Part shown: positions 47,342 through 58,602 of the stretch, one piece after another | How positions within the stretch are numbered: the first letter of the stretch is position 1 | Layout: each line of letters begins with the position of its first letter | From: Rhizoctonia solani | Taxonomy: Eukaryota > Basidiomycota > Agaricomycetes > Cantharellales > Ceratobasidiaceae | Assembly: GCF_016906535.1 (NCBI RefSeq) | Contig: NC_057375.1 | Location: 1,364,001-1,428,000 of the forward strand | Direction: 5' to 3' | DNA length: 64,000 nucleotides | Translations under genes and position numbers: made by a program | Notes under the pieces: model-generated | Database searches by the model: none | Told to the model about the DNA's origin: nothing | Seen by the model: the letters and a program-made list of their open reading frames with translations, nothing else

Positions 47342-49540
47342 CTAAATCATAATCGGGAGCACCGCTTCTCGCGAACGCATATAGTCACTCCACTTGATGG
47401 GGTTTCCATTGGCTGCAGTCCCATGCCACAAATGATCCAAGACGGGGACAAAATCTGCTGTGCGTATAAGCCAGAGCTTGCTCTCGCTGGGAGCTAACAG
47501 CTTATCCCGCGCTATCTTGCGATGTGTCTCGTTGCGCGCGCAAATCCCGACCTTCGCCAAGATTTCAGGATTTCAGTTTAACAAGTTGCCATCGGGCTTA
47601 CCATCAGGTACTGAATAAAGAAGCATATATGTTTTCCAGAAGATCCTCGTTTCTTTACTGCTCCGACCACCTGAGTTATTTGTCTTATGTATAGTTGTAT
47701 TCGTTGATCATTGGAGGAAACACCGCATACAGCCTAACTCGCTATGCGTCAGAATACATCTGGGACCACAGAACATATAACCTACCAAATACAAGTAGAC
47801 CAAAAGTGAAAGCCTCCAGCTCTCTTGCACAGCATACCAAGTGACCGTCATCCACGACTCAGCAAATATAATCGCTCGGATGCGGCTGCCAAGTGAGTAA
47901 CCAATTTTCGATTTCTTTCTTGTCCCGCGCCATGGGGAACCGATCGCGACAGGCATTAATATCAGCGAGAATCAGCTGAAACTCGGTCGGGCAGCCGTGT
48001 ATCCATTGGTACAGAGAGGCGGCACTTGGTCGTTGATGCATAGTGGTGTCATAGTTAAGTTGTTGAGGAAGTCCAGAGGCCATTGCGTAAACGCAGTCAA
48101 CAAGGGCAAAGTATGCAGCCTCGTGAGCCTCCGAGCATAACAAGTTTGATAACGGAATGTTGGTAAATTCAGAGTCGTCTGGCCAGAGAGTTGGATAAGA
48201 GAACATCAGCTGCAAAAACGTGGCAATGTTGTCTCGGAGTAGCCGATGAACATTCGAGCTGGGGGTGATCATCGCCTTCAGGATCGAAACCTGGGCAATG
48301 AGGATAATAAGGTACTATAGCCAACAGAAAACAAAATCACGCACATGTATCCAATCAATACGCCGATCTTGTGTTCTTCGTGGGCCAAGCTCCTGAGCCA
48401 GCTCATTCCCCAAGGAATTTTCAATGCACCCGATCCAAAAGTTGCTCGAGGTATCCTGCGACATGTCGCCCGTACGAAAAGACTCCGAGACGCACATAGC
48501 TACTAGAATGATCCAACGACTGAAGACAGAGTTCTGCAGGCGTAAGACCACATCCTTATGAGCGCGTTTCTTCGTGTAATTAAGAGGCTTGAGGTACCAA
48601 CGATCCATGTGTTTATCCGCTATTGTTTTTGGCTGATTAGTTTACCGGGTTTCCATCGTCATTCAAGTCCTGGCTCACATTGCTCCAAAAGATAATCAAC
48701 ACACCATGTACAATTCAAAACGTCTTTAAAGGATCCAAGGATAAATAAGGTAACTGTGCTTGCAGGACGGTTATTTTGCGAAGTAATGTCGTAGGGCCGA
48801 CCGGAGCCTCGTGAGTAGGTCGTGCCGCGAAAAGCCGAAGGTAATCCTCGACTTGGTATGGTTGCGAGGTTCTGGAAACGGATTTACATACGGTTTTCGG
48901 AGGTTGTTCCGAGTCGAAGTTGGAGGAAGCAGTCGACTCGGTTGATGAAACGGCCACATCCTGCAGCGCACCAACATTCTCTCCTATCAACGAGCGGAAG
49001 GAAGCAACAAGACCCGCTTCAAGGGGTAAAGAACTTCCCGATGCTCGCTTGTCGACATTAGATCCCGATAACCTCGAAGAAGAATCCCCGCCCTCAAGGA
49101 CACCAGATATAGGTGAGCTCCCTGGGCCTACTTCGGTGGTGCGCACAGCGGCTCTTTTATTGTGACCGTATCCCAGACATTCGAAGCCGCCAGCTTCACA
49201 CCTCTCACATACCGGTGTTGTTGATCGCATTTCTTGTGCCTTTAATAGAGCCTTAGTGGTAATGCCACTTCAGAGAATCCCCGCCCTCAAGGCACCAGAT
49301 ATAGGTGAGCTCCCTGGGCCTACTTCGGTGGTGCGCACAGCGGCTCTTTTATTGTGACCGTATCCCAGACATTCGAAGCCGCCAGCTTCACACCTCTCAC
49401 ATACCGGTTGTTGTTGATCGCATTTCTTGTGCCTTTAATAGAGCCTTAGTGGTAATGCCACTTCAGTGGGAATGAGATTCGACCTTTGTTTGCAAGTCAA
49501 AGCTTTTCCCCAAAGGACCAGGACGGTGTTTGGAAAACAT
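47342..49540 (-). CDS. Zn2Cys6 regulator copy I, with internal duplication
   Basis: The ATG at 49540 starts MFSKHRPGPLGKS, but two bases appear to be missing near 49499-49503, so the first CxxC of the zinc cluster is lost from the frame. Exon 2 (KCDQQQPVCERCEAGGFEC) is present twice because of a 193-bp tandem duplication (49081-49466). One copy has the intact cluster and the other the intact continuation (SGVLEGGDSSSRLSG). Then QPYQVEDYLRLFAARP follows, a T-run break at 48717-48720, RWYLKPLNYTKKRAH, MCVSESFRTGD, TFLQLMFSYPTLW and DINACRDRFPMAR. Another 2-base break near 47866-47872 precedes AESWMTVTWYAVQESW. The end is clean: AVCGVSSNDQRIQL, VGICARNETHRKIA, LDHLWHGTAANG, with a stop at 47342-47344. 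Confidence 0.78.
49081..49466. repeat. 193-bp tandem duplication of the zinc-cluster exon in copy I
   Basis: Copy 1 (49081-49273) and copy 2 (49274-49466) match base for base except for two single-base indels (caaggacacc/caaggcacc and accggtgttg/accggttgttg). The unit covers the end of intron 1 and the zinc-cluster part of exon 2. Each copy is broken at a different place. Confidence 0.93.
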
Positions 49541-50058
49541 TGGATTATGCTAATCAGTATGTGCTGATATTAAATTCGATAATAAACCAAGAGTAGCAAG
49601 AGTGTGACAAACGATGCTGAATGAGAATGGTGTTGCAATGTTGGATGTGTAATTACGTAATAAGCGCCCAGAGTGATCTTTAACAGTCCAGGTCAAGATT
49701 TACAGTAAACCTTCCTCTTCAACTGCTCCAGAGGGTTTTCTGTTGTTGTTTTACCGAACTCTTCGTTGGTTTCTATCTGATACTTCAAGTCCTATCGATA
49801 TAACCGTCTTAACTTGCCCTACAAATATACCAATAGCCAAATTCGTAATATCAATCTATTGCGCACACTGACAGAGGCGAATAAACATATCATGGTATAC
49901 ATGATGAAACATTAATAATTCCACTTTGTTAAAATCAACTAATAAAAGAATCCAGCAGCATCAATGTCATAATATTGGAACCTGTCCAGCGCAAACCACC
50001 CCTAACAATAACTCGACCTGTATCCGCAAAACAAAAGCATAAAGCACCAACACATGCA
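49541..50058. other. Intergenic between copies I and J
   Basis: 518 bp, AT-rich, between two - strand genes. No coding signal recognised. Confidence 0.45.
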
Positions 50059-51927
50059 TCACGTCACAATCGGAAGTACAGCTTCCCGGGACCGAACATA
50101 ATCGTCCCATACGACAGGCCGTCCACCAGCCAGCGCCGTTCCACAAATGTTCCAAAACAAGTGCAGAATCGGATGGCTGTACAATCCACAGCCTGACTTC
50201 GCTCGCGGATACAAGTTTGTCTTATTATCTTGCGATCCGTCTCGCTGCGCGCACATATCCCGACCTTTTTTTTTTTATTGATTTATTTGGACTTGTATGA
50301 GCTCGGTTGAAACGCATACATTGTGAGAAGGGGGGGGGTTACTTACCATCAAGTACTGATTACAAAATGAAATATTAGCATCGGACCGTCCTCGTTTCTT
50401 CACCGTTCCAGCCACTTGCATTATCTGCTTCGCCCGCGACTGTATCCGCGCCTCATCTACCACCAAGTAAAGATAATCAAAAGGGCAAGACGCCAGCTCT
50501 CTTGAACCGCATACCACGCGACCGTCATCCACGACGGCGGGCATGCGGGGACATATCGCGACACGCGTTGATATCAGCGAGCATGAGCAGAAGCTCGTTG
50601 GGAAACCCGTGCGTGATCTGGTAGCGAGACGAAGACGGGAGCGGCGAGTGGATAGTCGTGTCGTATTCAACCTGTTGTGGGAGGCCCGAGACCATGGCGT
50701 AGGTGCAGTCTATGAGTGAAAAGTAGGCGAATTGGTGGGTTGGTAGATCGAGGATGCCCGGTAGAGGTACTCGTGCCAGGTCGGAATGGGCTGGCCAGAG
50801 AGTCGGCATTGAGTATATCACTTGGAGGAATATGGGGGCGATGTTTCGAAGAGCTTGGTATGCGTTTAGGTTGTTGATGAATACAGTTTTTATGAGCGAT
50901 ACCTTGGTGAGGTGAGCGTAAGATCACATAATAAAACAGAAAAACGTACATGGAGCCATTCAGACCATCGCTCCTGCATTTCCCGCGGCGCTAGGTCGAG
51001 TGTGAGTTCGGCCGCCAGGGAACCTTGGATGTAGTCCATCCAGGAATTGTGGAGTTGGATATGGGACATATCGCCGGTGAGGAACGACCTGACAATGCCT
51101 ATGACCGCGAGATAGATCCAACGGGTGAATTTTGTGTTGTTTAAGCGTCCGGAGACTTTGAGTTGGATCTGCTGCCTGGAATCGCACTTCTGCAAAGGTC
51201 TAAAGTACCAGTAGCCCATCGTCCCTTCGGCTACAGATTATGAAATTCATATGATATATAATATCCTTGGCCTCCACTTACTCTGTGCCACAATGTGTTG
51301 GATGAACCATTGGTCGTCGAGGAAATTAAAGGGGTCGGAGAGGGATTTAGGTAATTGAGAGTAAAGCTTGATTATCTGGCGAAAGACCGAAGCCGAGCCT
51401 CTGTGGCCTGGAGTGCCAACTGCGAGGAGCAATAGAAATTGTGATCGACTGTTCGAGTAAATGCAGAAGTACCACCAGATGTATCAACCTGGTCAAACGT
51501 GTATTTCGGGGGTCGGGTGGGGAGCGTGAGAAAGGTTCAAAGCAGCGTCCTGCAGTGGGTGAGCTATTGCCTCCCAGTCTGGGACCTCTTGGTGATTATT
51601 CCCATATGATGAACCAGTCGAGTGTTCCGTGCTACTCGCGCCATCCGAGGGCGACTGACTCGCAGCTTTAGCTGGTCTTTTGGGCAGCAGCGGACGTAGT
51701 GATCGAGCAGTAGACGGCACAACTGGACGAATATGATCATATCCCAGACACTCAAAGTCACTTGCCTCGCATCTCTCGCATATCGGTTCACGCCGGTCAC
51801 ATTTCTTGCGCCTACAACACTCGAACACTCTTTCAATACAGAGAGACACAGAGTACAATTGATTATCCAACCTTTGTTTACAAGTTAGGCAACTTGTTCC
51901 GGTAGGTCCTGGGCGGGATTTCCGCAT
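50059..51927 (-). pseudogene. Zn2Cys6 regulator copy J, decayed
   Basis: The ATG at 51927 gives MRKSRPGPTGTSCLTCKQ, then RKKCDRREPICERCEASDFEC: a complete zinc cluster. The linker changes frame at least twice (around 51490-51500 and 51390-51410) before VFRQIIKLYSQLP and QWFIQHIVAQ. It continues GYWYFRPLQKCDSRQQ, LAVIGIVRSFLTGD, APIFLQVIYSMPTLW and MVSGLPQQVEYDTTIH. At 50536-50545 about 25 residues (from ARRW to AESW in copy E) are deleted. Right after SWRLALL, the intron and the following AVCGASS-type residues are also gone, so the text jumps to EARIQSRAKQIMQ. The last exon needs further frame changes to reach RPVVWDDYVRSREAVLPIV. Internal deletions make this a pseudogene irrespective of sequencing quality. 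Nearest relative: copy E. Confidence 0.8.
50266..50338. repeat. Homopolymer tracts in an intron of copy J
   Basis: T11 at 50266-50276 and G9 at 50330-50338, both in the last intron of the pseudogene. The T-tract, read as A on the coding strand, ends at the splice acceptor. Confidence 0.85.
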
Positions 51928-52347
51928 ATCTGGGATGGGATAATGGCAGTGGACATGGAACCTGGGCTAGTTATAACCAATAGGTTGGTACCGAGGAGTC
52001 GTAGCGTTGGTTAAGAATAGAACCCTGGGCTTGGCATCGAGTCATAAAGACGCTGCTGCTTGATGGAGTATTCGAGCCCTATAGCAGCCCTATTCCATTA
52101 GATTCACAATACAATCACTATTATTGCCAGATAACAAGCAAGATATGTGGTCGCACTCGATCCAGACCCCTTGCCGATTGAACGCAAAGGCTATCCCCGA
52201 AGAGCCCGGCCGAATTGCAAATGATCCAGCGTTTGCGGTGACCCAGCTCCGGCCGGCACCATTTAGAAGTACAACGACAGCTCTGATCACCGTTGAACTA
52301 TATATTCGCCATATATATCTTCTGGGTAGTCATATGTTCTATTTGGC
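51928..52347. other. Divergent promoter region of copies J and K
   Basis: 420 bp between divergent starts. No named motif recognised. Confidence 0.4.
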
Positions 52348-54380
52348 ATGACGGAAAGACGCGTACCAGGACCAGCAGGCACCAGTTGCCTGACTTGCAA
52401 ACGAAGGTAGATGGGGTAAATCATTATGCTGAATAGTAGTGTAGCTGAGTTCCCCTTGAGCCTGTAGACATAAAAGTGTGACCAACGTCGACCTACTTGT
52501 ATGAGATGTGAGCAAGGCGACTTTGAATGTTTAGGATATGGTCACCACAAAAGTACTGCCCGACCGCTCCCACCGAGACAAATAAGGCCACGCCCGCCAA
52601 TCACACTCGCAGCCAAGAAAAGCGAAACGAACCCCAGCCATATTCAAGCCCTTGCGAGCTAAGCCATCTATTGAGGAGACTACATCGCCGGAGAGTAGTA
52701 CACAGGTACTTGTCTTGCCTTTACAGTCTCGACAATACATCATGACCATTATAGGCCACCGAATCCTCACCCAGCTCTTCCCCTCATCCTCCTCCGAGAC
52801 GTCTTTTCAGTCCCAGCCAACCAGTCTCTACTCAGATCACTACACCAAGTCACTGATCACTGCGAGTTATCCCAGTCTGTCCGGCTCCAACTCTAACGGT
52901 CTATCAAATTCCCCCTATCCCCACGACAGCTATCTGCCCTCTATTCTCAAATCCCACACCTACCATCCGATCCAACCATGGCAATTCTCTCTAGTCCACA
53001 ATTCGAGGACTACATTCTGCTTAATTGTAGGTCCAAGCCTTTGCTTTTCCCAACCACAACAGTGCATTCATGCTTTGCGTTCAACAGTTGGTCGAATGCT
53101 GGACCTATCATACTTTAAACCCGTCAAGGACCAGAAACAGGCCATGTTCAAAATGACAATCGCACGCCTTCGGACCTCGCCTATCACTCGATGGTTTGCC
53201 CTACTAGACACCAAGCTATGTGCGAGTGTGATCGAGGGCACGTTGCAGCCACAACTATACATCGACTGGATCAGGGATCTCGAAATTATAGTCAAAGACA
53301 AACTCGTTCAGGATTCCCCATCAAAGGAAACGCGCATCCTACTGGCTAATTGGTTATCGGTGCGTCTCCTATTCTACCACAGGACTTTATTGACGTCCAA
53401 CTTGTAGGTCCTAATTATAAGGACCGTATTAGTCCCCAGCCCAATCGCAATTCAAGTCCTCCGGAACACAGCGCCCATATTCTTGCAGACCGCATACTCT
53501 TACCCGAACTATGGCCAGAAAATGCGGACTTGACTTGTATCCCACTAGTAAGCATAGCCACTTCCAAATACCACGAACTTTCCATGTTCGTAGCCATGGA
53601 TTGCACATGCGCAGTAGCCTTTGGAGTCCCACAACAAGTCGAATACGACGTATCTTGCACCCCGCTCTCGAGTACACCCCATCCACACGAATGGATCCAC
53701 GGCACCCCGACCGAGTTTCTCGTCCTCCTCGCCGAGATCAACGCCTCTCGAGACGGCTGCCCACGCGCTCGAGGGTGGAAAGATATCGAGCACGAGCTCG
53801 TGACCTGGATGGGCCGCCCCACCCAGCACGACGAGACGTGGGAGTCGTGGATGGTCGTTGCGTGGCTTGCTGTCCAGGAAAGCTGGAGGCTCACGCTCTT
53901 GGCGTATCTTTACCTCGTGAGTGATCTGATTGTGATTAAAGATAAATCACTGACATTGGGGTGGGGAATAATTTGTGTGGATGTCAGGCTGTGTGTGGTG
54001 CTTCCTCGGACGAGCCGCGAGTCCAGATGTGCGTCTCCCAGATTCTTCAAGTCATTGGCACTGTGAAGAAGCATGAATCGCCACACGCGAGTATTCCGTT
54101 CTTTATTCAATATCTTATAGTAAGTCTGCATAGTCAACTACATCGTTAGTGTGTTTAGCTAACGCAGGCGAGCAAGGTGGGCATATGCGCATCCCGCGAG
54201 AAACACCGATGGATTCGAAACAAAATGCTCAACAAGACCGAGACCAAGTTCTGGAAGGTTCAAGTCGAAGAGTTTGTGCCCGTATTAGAGCACCTGTGGC
54301 ACGGAGCCGGATCGGGCGGACGTCCGGTCAGATGGTGTGATTATGTTTACTCTAGAGAGGTGATCCCAATCGTGTTGTGA
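52348..54380 (+). CDS. Zn2Cys6 regulator copy K
   Basis: The ATG at 52348 gives MTERRVPGPAGTSCLTCKR. Exon 2 should continue HKKCDQRRPTCMRCEQGDFEC, but an A-run at 52472-52475 is one base short, breaking the frame inside the zinc cluster. Further changes are needed near 52645 and near 52950 before SSPQFEDYILLN. Then LDLSYFKPVKDQKQAMFK, RWFALLDTKLCASVIEG and IQVLRNTAPIFLQTAYSYPN follow, with a break near 53507-53511. From there it is clean: LWPENADLTCIPL, FGVPQQVEYDVS, EINASRDGCPRARGW, WESWMVVAWLAVQESW, AVCGASSDEPRVQMCV, VGICASREKHRWI, LEHLWHGAGSGG, with a stop at 54380. The C-terminal half is richer in G+C codons than its neighbours. Confidence 0.78.
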
Positions 54381-55891
54381 ATCGCGTCCCTCCCCCCTGT
54401 ATTGGGGTTTTTTTTTTGGGTTTGTTGTAATATTATGTGCCGAGCGATTGGGTAGTTGTAGGGATTTAGTTTTGGTACGCTTGTATTGCGGGTGTATATA
54501 GCTATCATATTACTGTAGGTTGTAATTGTCTAGCGACATACACACGCTCTATACATTTGATTCAGTGCTAATGTTTGCGGTCACATTGTAAGATCAATAT
54601 TCATTGTCGGATGTAAATACTAATGGCGAACTTGTCGCCGCAAACAATGTTCGTACTTACATTCGGCGATGAGTATTGGCCTTATATTGTTTAACATACC
54701 CGACACTACGCTCCATTGTGATGGTTAAAAGTAAAGTTAGCTCTAAGAGAATTTCTCCTGGGTGCTTTATGGTCACTGTGAGTGATACACGAGTAAGCAG
54801 AATAAATCAAGCAAGATTATATAGTTAGAAATCAAACACAAATAAGAGCAGAAAAGCGAGCCAGTCAACAAGACCAGTATTGCCAGGTTAGGGACCGCGC
54901 ATATAACTAGACTTAATATGCTAATATTGCACACCCCCTACGCATATATCGTATTTATGACCTAACAAGCTCATGCACGAATCATAAGTACGTCTTTCCC
55001 ATGAAACCTACAAGATCCGCAGGACTTATAATGGGCTAATTCTGCATACTCGCTACGGCGCTTATGGACTATGACTTTTAAATTTTTCTTCCATACGACG
55101 CAACAGGAGACTCAGAAATTCATACCTCTGACCATCCAGATAAAGCTTCTGCAGGCTCCACCCGCACTGTAACGTCTCGCACTGTATTGCGCTCACGTTT
55201 GTTGCACACGGCCCCCATCTTACCGTGGCCGTATTACTATAATCGCTCTACACGTTGGACCGGTCATCACCTACTGGAAGTCCTGGCCCGAGATCTAGCT
55301 GTACATTCATATCGAGATCACCGGATCACTATGTATGGGTCCTAATATGAGTGGTAAGTCTGCTTTGATACTACTGTATACATGTGAAGTACGAATATAT
55401 GGGAGAAAGTCTAATTAAATGGGAATATATGCATAGTGAGCGCCGACGTGTGGGGGGGGGGGGCGAACTGTCACCATTCGATCCGATTCTGTGTCTAGCC
55501 TCCCCACCTCCCCAACTGGGTGTGAAAGTAATTCGACTAATTGTATTCTACGAACACGAGTCGAAAAAGGCGCGCGACCGTGACTTTGTTGTACAATATA
55601 GAGGATATTTGACCTGACTCTTGGTTAACTGATCTCCTTGGATGGATAACGAACCGTAACGGAATGTATATGATTCAAGCTACCGAGACTCTGAACTTGC
55701 GCCGCAGAACTTTGTCATAGTGTTGTGCTGAGTTATCAATGACGTCCTAACTGTAGCCTTGTCATGTTTGAACATTGCTGGCCCTGTCAATTAAACGGTT
55801 CTGGTTGACAAGAATAACAATTTTCAACCAATCGACCGATATCATACGGTTCTCTCCAACGCTGATAGTACACTTTTATTCATTCATTTCG
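54381..55891. other. Intergenic, no supported gene
   Basis: T-rich 3' flank of copy K, then 1.4 kb without family exons. A 12-G tract lies at 55452-55463. Nothing else recognised. Confidence 0.45.
55452..55463. repeat. Poly-G tract (12)
   Basis: Uninterrupted run of 12 G. Length in the assembly may be unreliable. Confidence 0.85.
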
Positions 55892-56224
55892 TTAAGAGTG
55901 AGGCTCCTCCTGTAAAGCCCATACTACACCGACTCTTAGGATTTCATTTGCACAAATTTGATTCCGCGAAGTCCGAGAGACGGAACGCTGTTGTTGGCCA
56001 CACCAGCAAAGCATAGCAAACGCCCAGTCCAAGTAAAGCTCGCACCCCCGGCTAACCCGGCCCCCGTTCCATACGGGCCTATTGCATATTTTAGCGTTAG
56101 TAGATTTGGAGAGCCCAGCGGCCCAATCTTGCTTACCAACTGAACGCCTTGTGCCAGTTGCTGAGTCGGTAATTTGCATCCTCAATTGGTGTATGCCTGT
56201 TGGTATATGTATTCCCGAAACCAT
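55892..56224 (-). CDS. Lectin-like fragment, tentative
   Basis: A frame from 56224 begins MVSGIHIPTGIHQLRMQITD. A second frame, one shift away, reads SKIGPLGSPNLLTLKYAIG, then GPYGTGAGLAGGASFTW and LGLRGIKFVQMK, ending at 55936. The Gly-rich GPYG-GxGG-F pattern followed by a G-I-F strand is reminiscent of jacalin-type lectin domains, but the match is by eye only. The two frames overlap without an obvious intron, so this is a remnant, a fragment or another frame error. No signal peptide is evident. Confidence 0.35.
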   Translation of the reverse strand: MVSGIHIPTGIHQLRMQITDSATGTRRSVGKQDWAAGLSKSTNAKICNRPVWNGGRVSRGCELYLDWAFAMLCWCGQQQRSVSRTSRNQICANEILRVGVVWALQEEPHS

Positions 56225-56745
56225 ATTGATGTATTCAGTCTCTGATTGTTGAAAATTTTAACCAATTGAATTTTTGTGTACGTCATAAATCATTAACACA
56301 CCTTTCAAATTTATCTCATCAAAATTATTACTTCTATCTTGACCGTGTTGTTTCGTTTCAAGGGTGCCATTTTTCAGTCGATAAGTAACGCTACATAACG
56401 AGTTTCATGGCCTGTTATTAGTGTCTCGTTGATTGATCAGAATATATTTACTGGAGACCATCAATGCCTGCTGACCTGACAACCTTAATCGAGGCAATCG
56501 ATATCGCTGAATCCAATTCAGGCCGTGCATCATTGAATGCCACTCCATCCGAGCCACCGTAGCTGTTGGATATATCATTTTTTCTTCGGCTTTGCCAGTA
56601 CGCCGTCAGGGGCGATACCCTTGGTCCATGCGTCCATGTTTGCCGTCAGGAACGAAGTCGATTTTCCAATATTGCTCATGCGCCTGGCGAATGTCTAGTG
56701 TAATCGTTAATTCGACTTTAGCATGGTACCAAACGCAAGTTAAAT
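56225..56745. other. Intergenic
   Basis: 521 bp, no coding signal recognised. Confidence 0.4.
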
Positions 56746-58220
56746 TTAGCTGACATCTTGGCTTTTCGAATCAGTGGCAACCTTGAGCATCTCTCCCATA
56801 TACTCAAACTGTTGATTGATCTGAATAATGAAATTACTATCGCGTGTCACCGAGTGCTATTTACTTTACGTTACCTGGGACCAAGAACTCGCCAGTGTGC
56901 CGAGTCGACCGGTCATATCACCTACGTTGTCGACCAGAACAGACATGGCATGACGTGTCTGTGTCAGCGCTGCTGCATCTTTCACTAGCTCATTGGCCCG
57001 TCGATCGACGGCAGCCCTTTGCGCAAGGAGATCTGAAAAAAATTCCCATTAGAATAAATGCTAATGTAAACACAGTACCTCATGCACACCTTGCTCCTCA
57101 CGCTGGAGCTGAGATACTCGGTTGTTGGCCGCACTGAACACACGGTTACGTCTTCCGAAAAGCTAGAACCAAGTCAACACTGTTTCGCTAGGATAAAGAA
57201 AGTAAAATAACCAGCGTTATAACGGCCCTCACTATCCGTACGAGAAGGCACCCGGGACCGGCGGTACGGCCCATAGCACCTTGGAGTTGCGCAGACTACC
57301 TAGGCGTTATTTATGTATTACAGACCGGACCGGCGAAGGTACTTACTGCGGATCGATTGCTGTATCGAATAATTTTGAATCGAGATAATGGTGAGCACAT
57401 TAGATATAAATTTAGGATACAACCATACCTCTCAATTTGAGATTGGATATTCCTTCTTTCCTGATCAATCTGCTTCACCTTCGCATTGTATGCGACCCCC
57501 TTCTCCTCGGTTTTTTCACCATACATGCTCTCGAACCATTCAATGGCGTATTTGATCTCCTTGAACTTGTCTTCAACCATCCTCGATTGTCTGACTAGTT
57601 CTTCTCCCCCGTTTTCCTTAGTGAAAAAATTAGGTTCAGCGAAAATTCATCAATATGACGGATCAACCGACCTTGACGAAGTCTGCGACCAGGTCCTTGT
57701 CTTTCTCCCAGTCGACGTTACCCTCACTGAAACGGCTTACCACCTTTTCGTTGAAGTCTTGAGGAGCATTAGTTGGCAAAACCAAGTGTGCAACGAATAT
57801 ATGGCATACCGAGTAAGTATTTCTTTCCCATTTCGGCAAGTTTCACAGCTTCTTCGAGTCCTTTGCGAAATTCCTAAACCAGCCAAGTACCGTATTTGAT
57901 AAGGAACCTCAACGCTATTTATAGGAAAGGGCCTGGAAGTTATGGCTAACCTGGTAGGCGTCATCCCATTCTTTCTTAAACTGCCCATCGTTGGTCAAAG
58001 CAAGTTCAGCGCCGATTTCCTCAAAGTTGAAAAGGAGTCCAAGAGCATCATCGGCGATTTTCTGGGCATCTTCAGCAGGACTAGCGTCGTGTGTATGTGA
58101 ATGTGGGGTCGTGCTGAGCATCTCATCGACTTTAGCTAGTACAGCTGCTTCTTCGGCTTCTACACAGCATTTGTGCATCTCCACATATGCTGCCAATTCG
58201 GGGTCTCCAACGGTAGCCAT
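56746..58220 (-). CDS. Helix-rich multi-exon protein of unknown function
   Basis: The ATG at 58220 begins MATVGDPELAAYVEMHKCCV. At least seven short exons join by small GT-AG introns: LLFNFEEIGAELALTN ... EFRKGLEEAVKLAEMGKK (about 57840), DFNEKVVSRFSEGNVDWEKD (about 57700), then a charged coiled-coil stretch (VEDKFKEIKYAIEWFES, IDQERRNIQSQIER, about 57430-57580). Around 57230-57300 lies a short hydrophobic stretch (CLLVRIVRAVITL). More amphipathic helix follows (FSAANNRVSQLQREEQ, AAVDRRANELVKDAAAL), and a short last exon ends at 56746. No signal peptide is seen. Long helices flanking one hydrophobic segment recall alpha-helical pore-forming proteins, but also many structural coiled-coil proteins. 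I do not assign a function. No frame break is needed. Confidence 0.65.
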
Positions 58221-58512
58221 TGCGCTTAGTTACCTTGTATCGAGTGAATCAAGTGGACAAGGATGTGCGGTGGGGGTGCCTTTGAGCGAGGTAGTTATGT
58301 TAATCAATTTGTGTATCATTGTTTGGAGATTGAATACCATTTCCTTCGTCCCGGGAAAGCCACATGTTTGGTGAGAATGGCTCACTGGACGTTTATTGGC
58401 CCGTAGATCTCGCAAGGTGAGATCGTAAAATCGTTACCATATAGTTTTTGGCAGTTCTGGAAGGATTGTCGGATCCATCTGCGCTTGGAATGAATGGTAA
58501 CTCACGGCGATA

Positions 58513-58602
58513 CCGGCGGAGATTTTGGCCAAGTGGATATGGCCGTTGAAAACGCCCCAACCGCGGGCCTCGAGATCAAGGTGCCGAATAGCGAGTTTCA
58601 TT
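58513..58602 (-). CDS. Possible orphan first exon
   Basis: The ATG at about 58602 opens MKLAIRHLDLEARGWGVFNG, continuing to SAGIA and a good GTGAGT donor near 58506. No phase-compatible next exon was identified before 58220, so this may be an alternative 5' exon of the helix-rich gene or a gene remnant. Confidence 0.3.

Noticed and set aside
20021..54380. RIP-like mutation as the cause of gene decay
   Set aside because: Repeat-induced point mutation gives many C-to-T changes and nonsense codons; here substitutions to stop are very rare and the lesions are small deletions.
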